In this document: positions 62,677-64,000 of the stretch, piece by piece
How the letters are laid out: every line of letters begins with the position of its first letter
How positions within the stretch are numbered: the stretch's first letter is position 1
Assembly (NCBI RefSeq): GCF_000022365.1
Contig: NC_012804.1
Coordinates: 806,001-870,000 of the forward strand
Length of the DNA: 64,000 bases
Direction: 5' to 3'
Source of the DNA: Thermococcus gammatolerans EJ3
Lineage (GTDB): Archaea > Methanobacteriota_B > Thermococci > Thermococcales > Thermococcaceae
Notes under the pieces: model-generated
The model's database searches: none
What the model was told of the DNA's origin: nothing
What the model saw: only the letters and a program-made list of their open reading frames with translations
Translations under genes and position numbers: made by a program

Positions 62677-64000
62677 TTGAAGGGTGCGTACCTCGCGGCG
62701 ATAACGCTCATGCTGCTCTTCTCTACCTTAGCCGGTGCCTCCGACTACTGGGTGGGCTTCTACGGCACGACCGGCTACGATGAGCTCAGGGCCGTTTCCA
62801 TAATGCCGAACGGGGACATCGTGGCCGCTGGAAAGGCTTCTTTTAACGGTACAACCGCTCCCTGGGTGATACGGCTCGACCGTTACGGGAGGGTTCTGTG
62901 GTCGAAGTACTACACGATCCCGGGCGTGGAGGCCGATGTGAGGGCTCTTGCCATCGATAACAACGGTAACATCATAGCGGTTGGATCCGTCAGGAGGAAA
63001 GCAGGTGAAACGCTGACCTCTGACCTTCTCGTCATGAAGCTCGACGGAGACGGAAACGTCCTTTGGGCGAGGGATTACGATGCAGGATCGCTTGAAGTTG
63101 CCAGTTCGATTGTGATTGACGGCAACGCCATCTTTGTGGGTGGCTACGCAACGCCCGAAAGCCCGGAGGTCTGGGTTCTCCGCTTGAACCCCTACGGTGA
63201 TGTCGTCTGGGGGAAAGTTTATCCTGCAGTTTACCCAACTTTCAAGCCGTTCCTCGCCCTCAACGGAAGTGCACTTTTGGCCCTAGGCCTGCTCGGATCG
63301 GGAAGTCCCGTTTTGATGAGGCTTAACCCCCTCAGCGGGGGGGTGATAGAGGCCACAGGGTGCTCAAACTTCCCTGTTTCGTCGCCCGTTCTTGCGGTTG
63401 GGGGGAATCACTCCTCAATACTGAACGGTAACGGGACTTGTTTGGCTGTTCTCCTGCCCTCGGGGGAATGGAGCTGCTACAACCCCGGCTTCGGAGGCGT
63501 TGACGTTGTCGGGGCGGGCTACTCAGATGATGGGACCCTCTACGCCCTGAGCGTTGCGAAGCCTTGGCCCGGGATCAACTTCTACGTTCTGGGCCTCAGG
63601 GGGGAATCCATCAAAGTGAGCAGGGCCTATCGGCTGAGCGATCTCGACATTCCAAGAGGGATGGAGGTTTCCCAGGATTCCCTGCTCATAGTCGGTTCAA
63701 GCGAACGCTTCTCCCGGGCCGTTAAAACAGAGGGCTTCGTCGCCAAGCTGCCGCTCAACGGCGCCATTGGAAGTTACGGATCGAAGGATGCGGATCCATC
63801 AATTTTCACCGGGAGTTCCAGGGTTGAGGGGGTAGATATCTCGTCTAGAACGCTCCTGCCGAAGGTTTTCACGCTTGAAGTCAGGGTCGGAGACATCAAA
63901 CCCGTTGGATTCCTGAGGATTGAAGTTGGGATAGACGAGCCTGTTAAGCTCTACATTGACGGCGAGTTCAGGGCCCTCTTGGGCCGGGAGGGCGTTTTGG
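62677..64000 (+). CDS. Secreted propeller-like protein (partial, C-terminus beyond window)
   Basis: At least 441 codons. A signal peptide (AITLMLLFSTLAGAS) then repeats such as GDIVAAGKASFNGTTAPWVI, RLDRYGRVLWSKYYTIPGV and GNVLWARDYDAGSLEVASSI. The pattern matches the CGP-CTERM protein at 35.7-37.3 kb, so a C-terminal CGP anchor is expected outside the window. Start is TTG 62677 with GGTGG five bases upstream; GTG 62668 is an alternative. Confidence 0.8.
   Translation, partial: MKGAYLAAITLMLLFSTLAGASDYWVGFYGTTGYDELRAVSIMPNGDIVAAGKASFNGTTAPWVIRLDRYGRVLWSKYYTIPGVEADVRALAIDNNGNIIAVGSVRRKAGETLTSDLLVMKLDGDGNVLWARDYDAGSLEVASSIVIDGNAIFVGGYATPESPEVWVLRLNPYGDVVWGKVYPAVYPTFKPFLALNGSALLALGLLGSGSPVLMRLNPLSGGVIEATGCSNFPVSSPVLAVGGNHSSILNGNGTCLAVLLPSGEWSCYNPGFGGVDVVGAGYSDDGTLYALSVAKPWPGINFYVLGLRGESIKVSRAYRLSDLDIPRGMEVSQDSLLIVGSSERFSRAVKTEGFVAKLPLNGAIGSYGSKDADPSIFTGSSRVEGVDISSRTLLPKVFTLEVRVGDIKPVGFLRIEVGIDEPVKLYIDGEFRALLGREGVL

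Overview
The window is a stretch of a hyperthermophilic euryarchaeon of the order Thermococcales, most likely a Thermococcus. The evidence is the gene content: the S15 / GAN (DHH nuclease) / Pcc1 / S3Ae cluster, Hel308, GatDE, SRP19, RpoF and L21e, Pus10, a CTP-dependent riboflavin kinase, NfnSL and several CGP-CTERM secreted proteins. Genes carry GGTGA/GAGGTG ribosome-binding sites and TTTATA-type TATA boxes, and three C/D box sRNAs and one intronless tRNA-Val are present.

Layout. 1-8.4 kb: an M42 aminopeptidase (cut by the window edge), a ribosomal/KEOPS/replication cluster, a ZIP transporter, UPF0200/0201 proteins and Hel308. 8.4-15.4 kb: a small unknown gene, then a complete peptide ABC operon (binding protein, DppB, DppC, DppD, DppF, all on minus). 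The binding protein looks circularly permuted. 15.6-17.8 kb: a stand-alone RAM domain, SRP19, a DUF257 protein and TrmI.

17.8-25.4 kb is the striking part. It is an A+T-richer minus-strand array of eight units, each a toxin tip followed by a gene of one divergent paralogous family that is probably the cognate immunity protein. Only the first unit (nearest 25.3 kb) keeps an N-terminal extension and the His-containing segment of the toxin domain. The others are orphan C-terminal tips, some reduced to 30 or 13 codons, joined directly and often out of frame to the 3' end of the preceding immunity gene. I read it as an archaeal polymorphic-toxin tip/immunity store.

25.5-32.4 kb: NfnSL behind a promoter with SurR-like sites, an AAA ATPase with a 22-bp perfect palindrome at its start, a TrmB-type regulator sharing one TATA element with a UbiA / flippase-like / GT4 operon, and two C/D sRNAs. 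32.5-38.8 kb: GcvH, the L21e-RpoF-DUF655-KsgA cluster, a CGP-CTERM protein, Pus10 and a zinc-ribbon regulator. 38.9-46.8 kb: a membrane protein, PRC-barrel, RibK, endonuclease V, translin, and the gatD-gatE operon with a VapBC pair inserted between the two subunits. 46.8-56.7 kb: a third sRNA, a GT2, a START-like protein, HIT, a large CGP-CTERM propeller, tRNA-Val, Trm5, the TldD/PmbA pair and a small protein carrying both a lipobox and CGP-CTERM. 56.8-64 kb: an S9 acylaminoacyl peptidase, a decayed VapBC, two paralogous membrane proteins, a DUF1931 histone-fold protein, a MobA-like protein and the start of another secreted propeller protein.

No gene-free stretch exceeds 300 bases. All assignments come from reading motifs; no database search was run.
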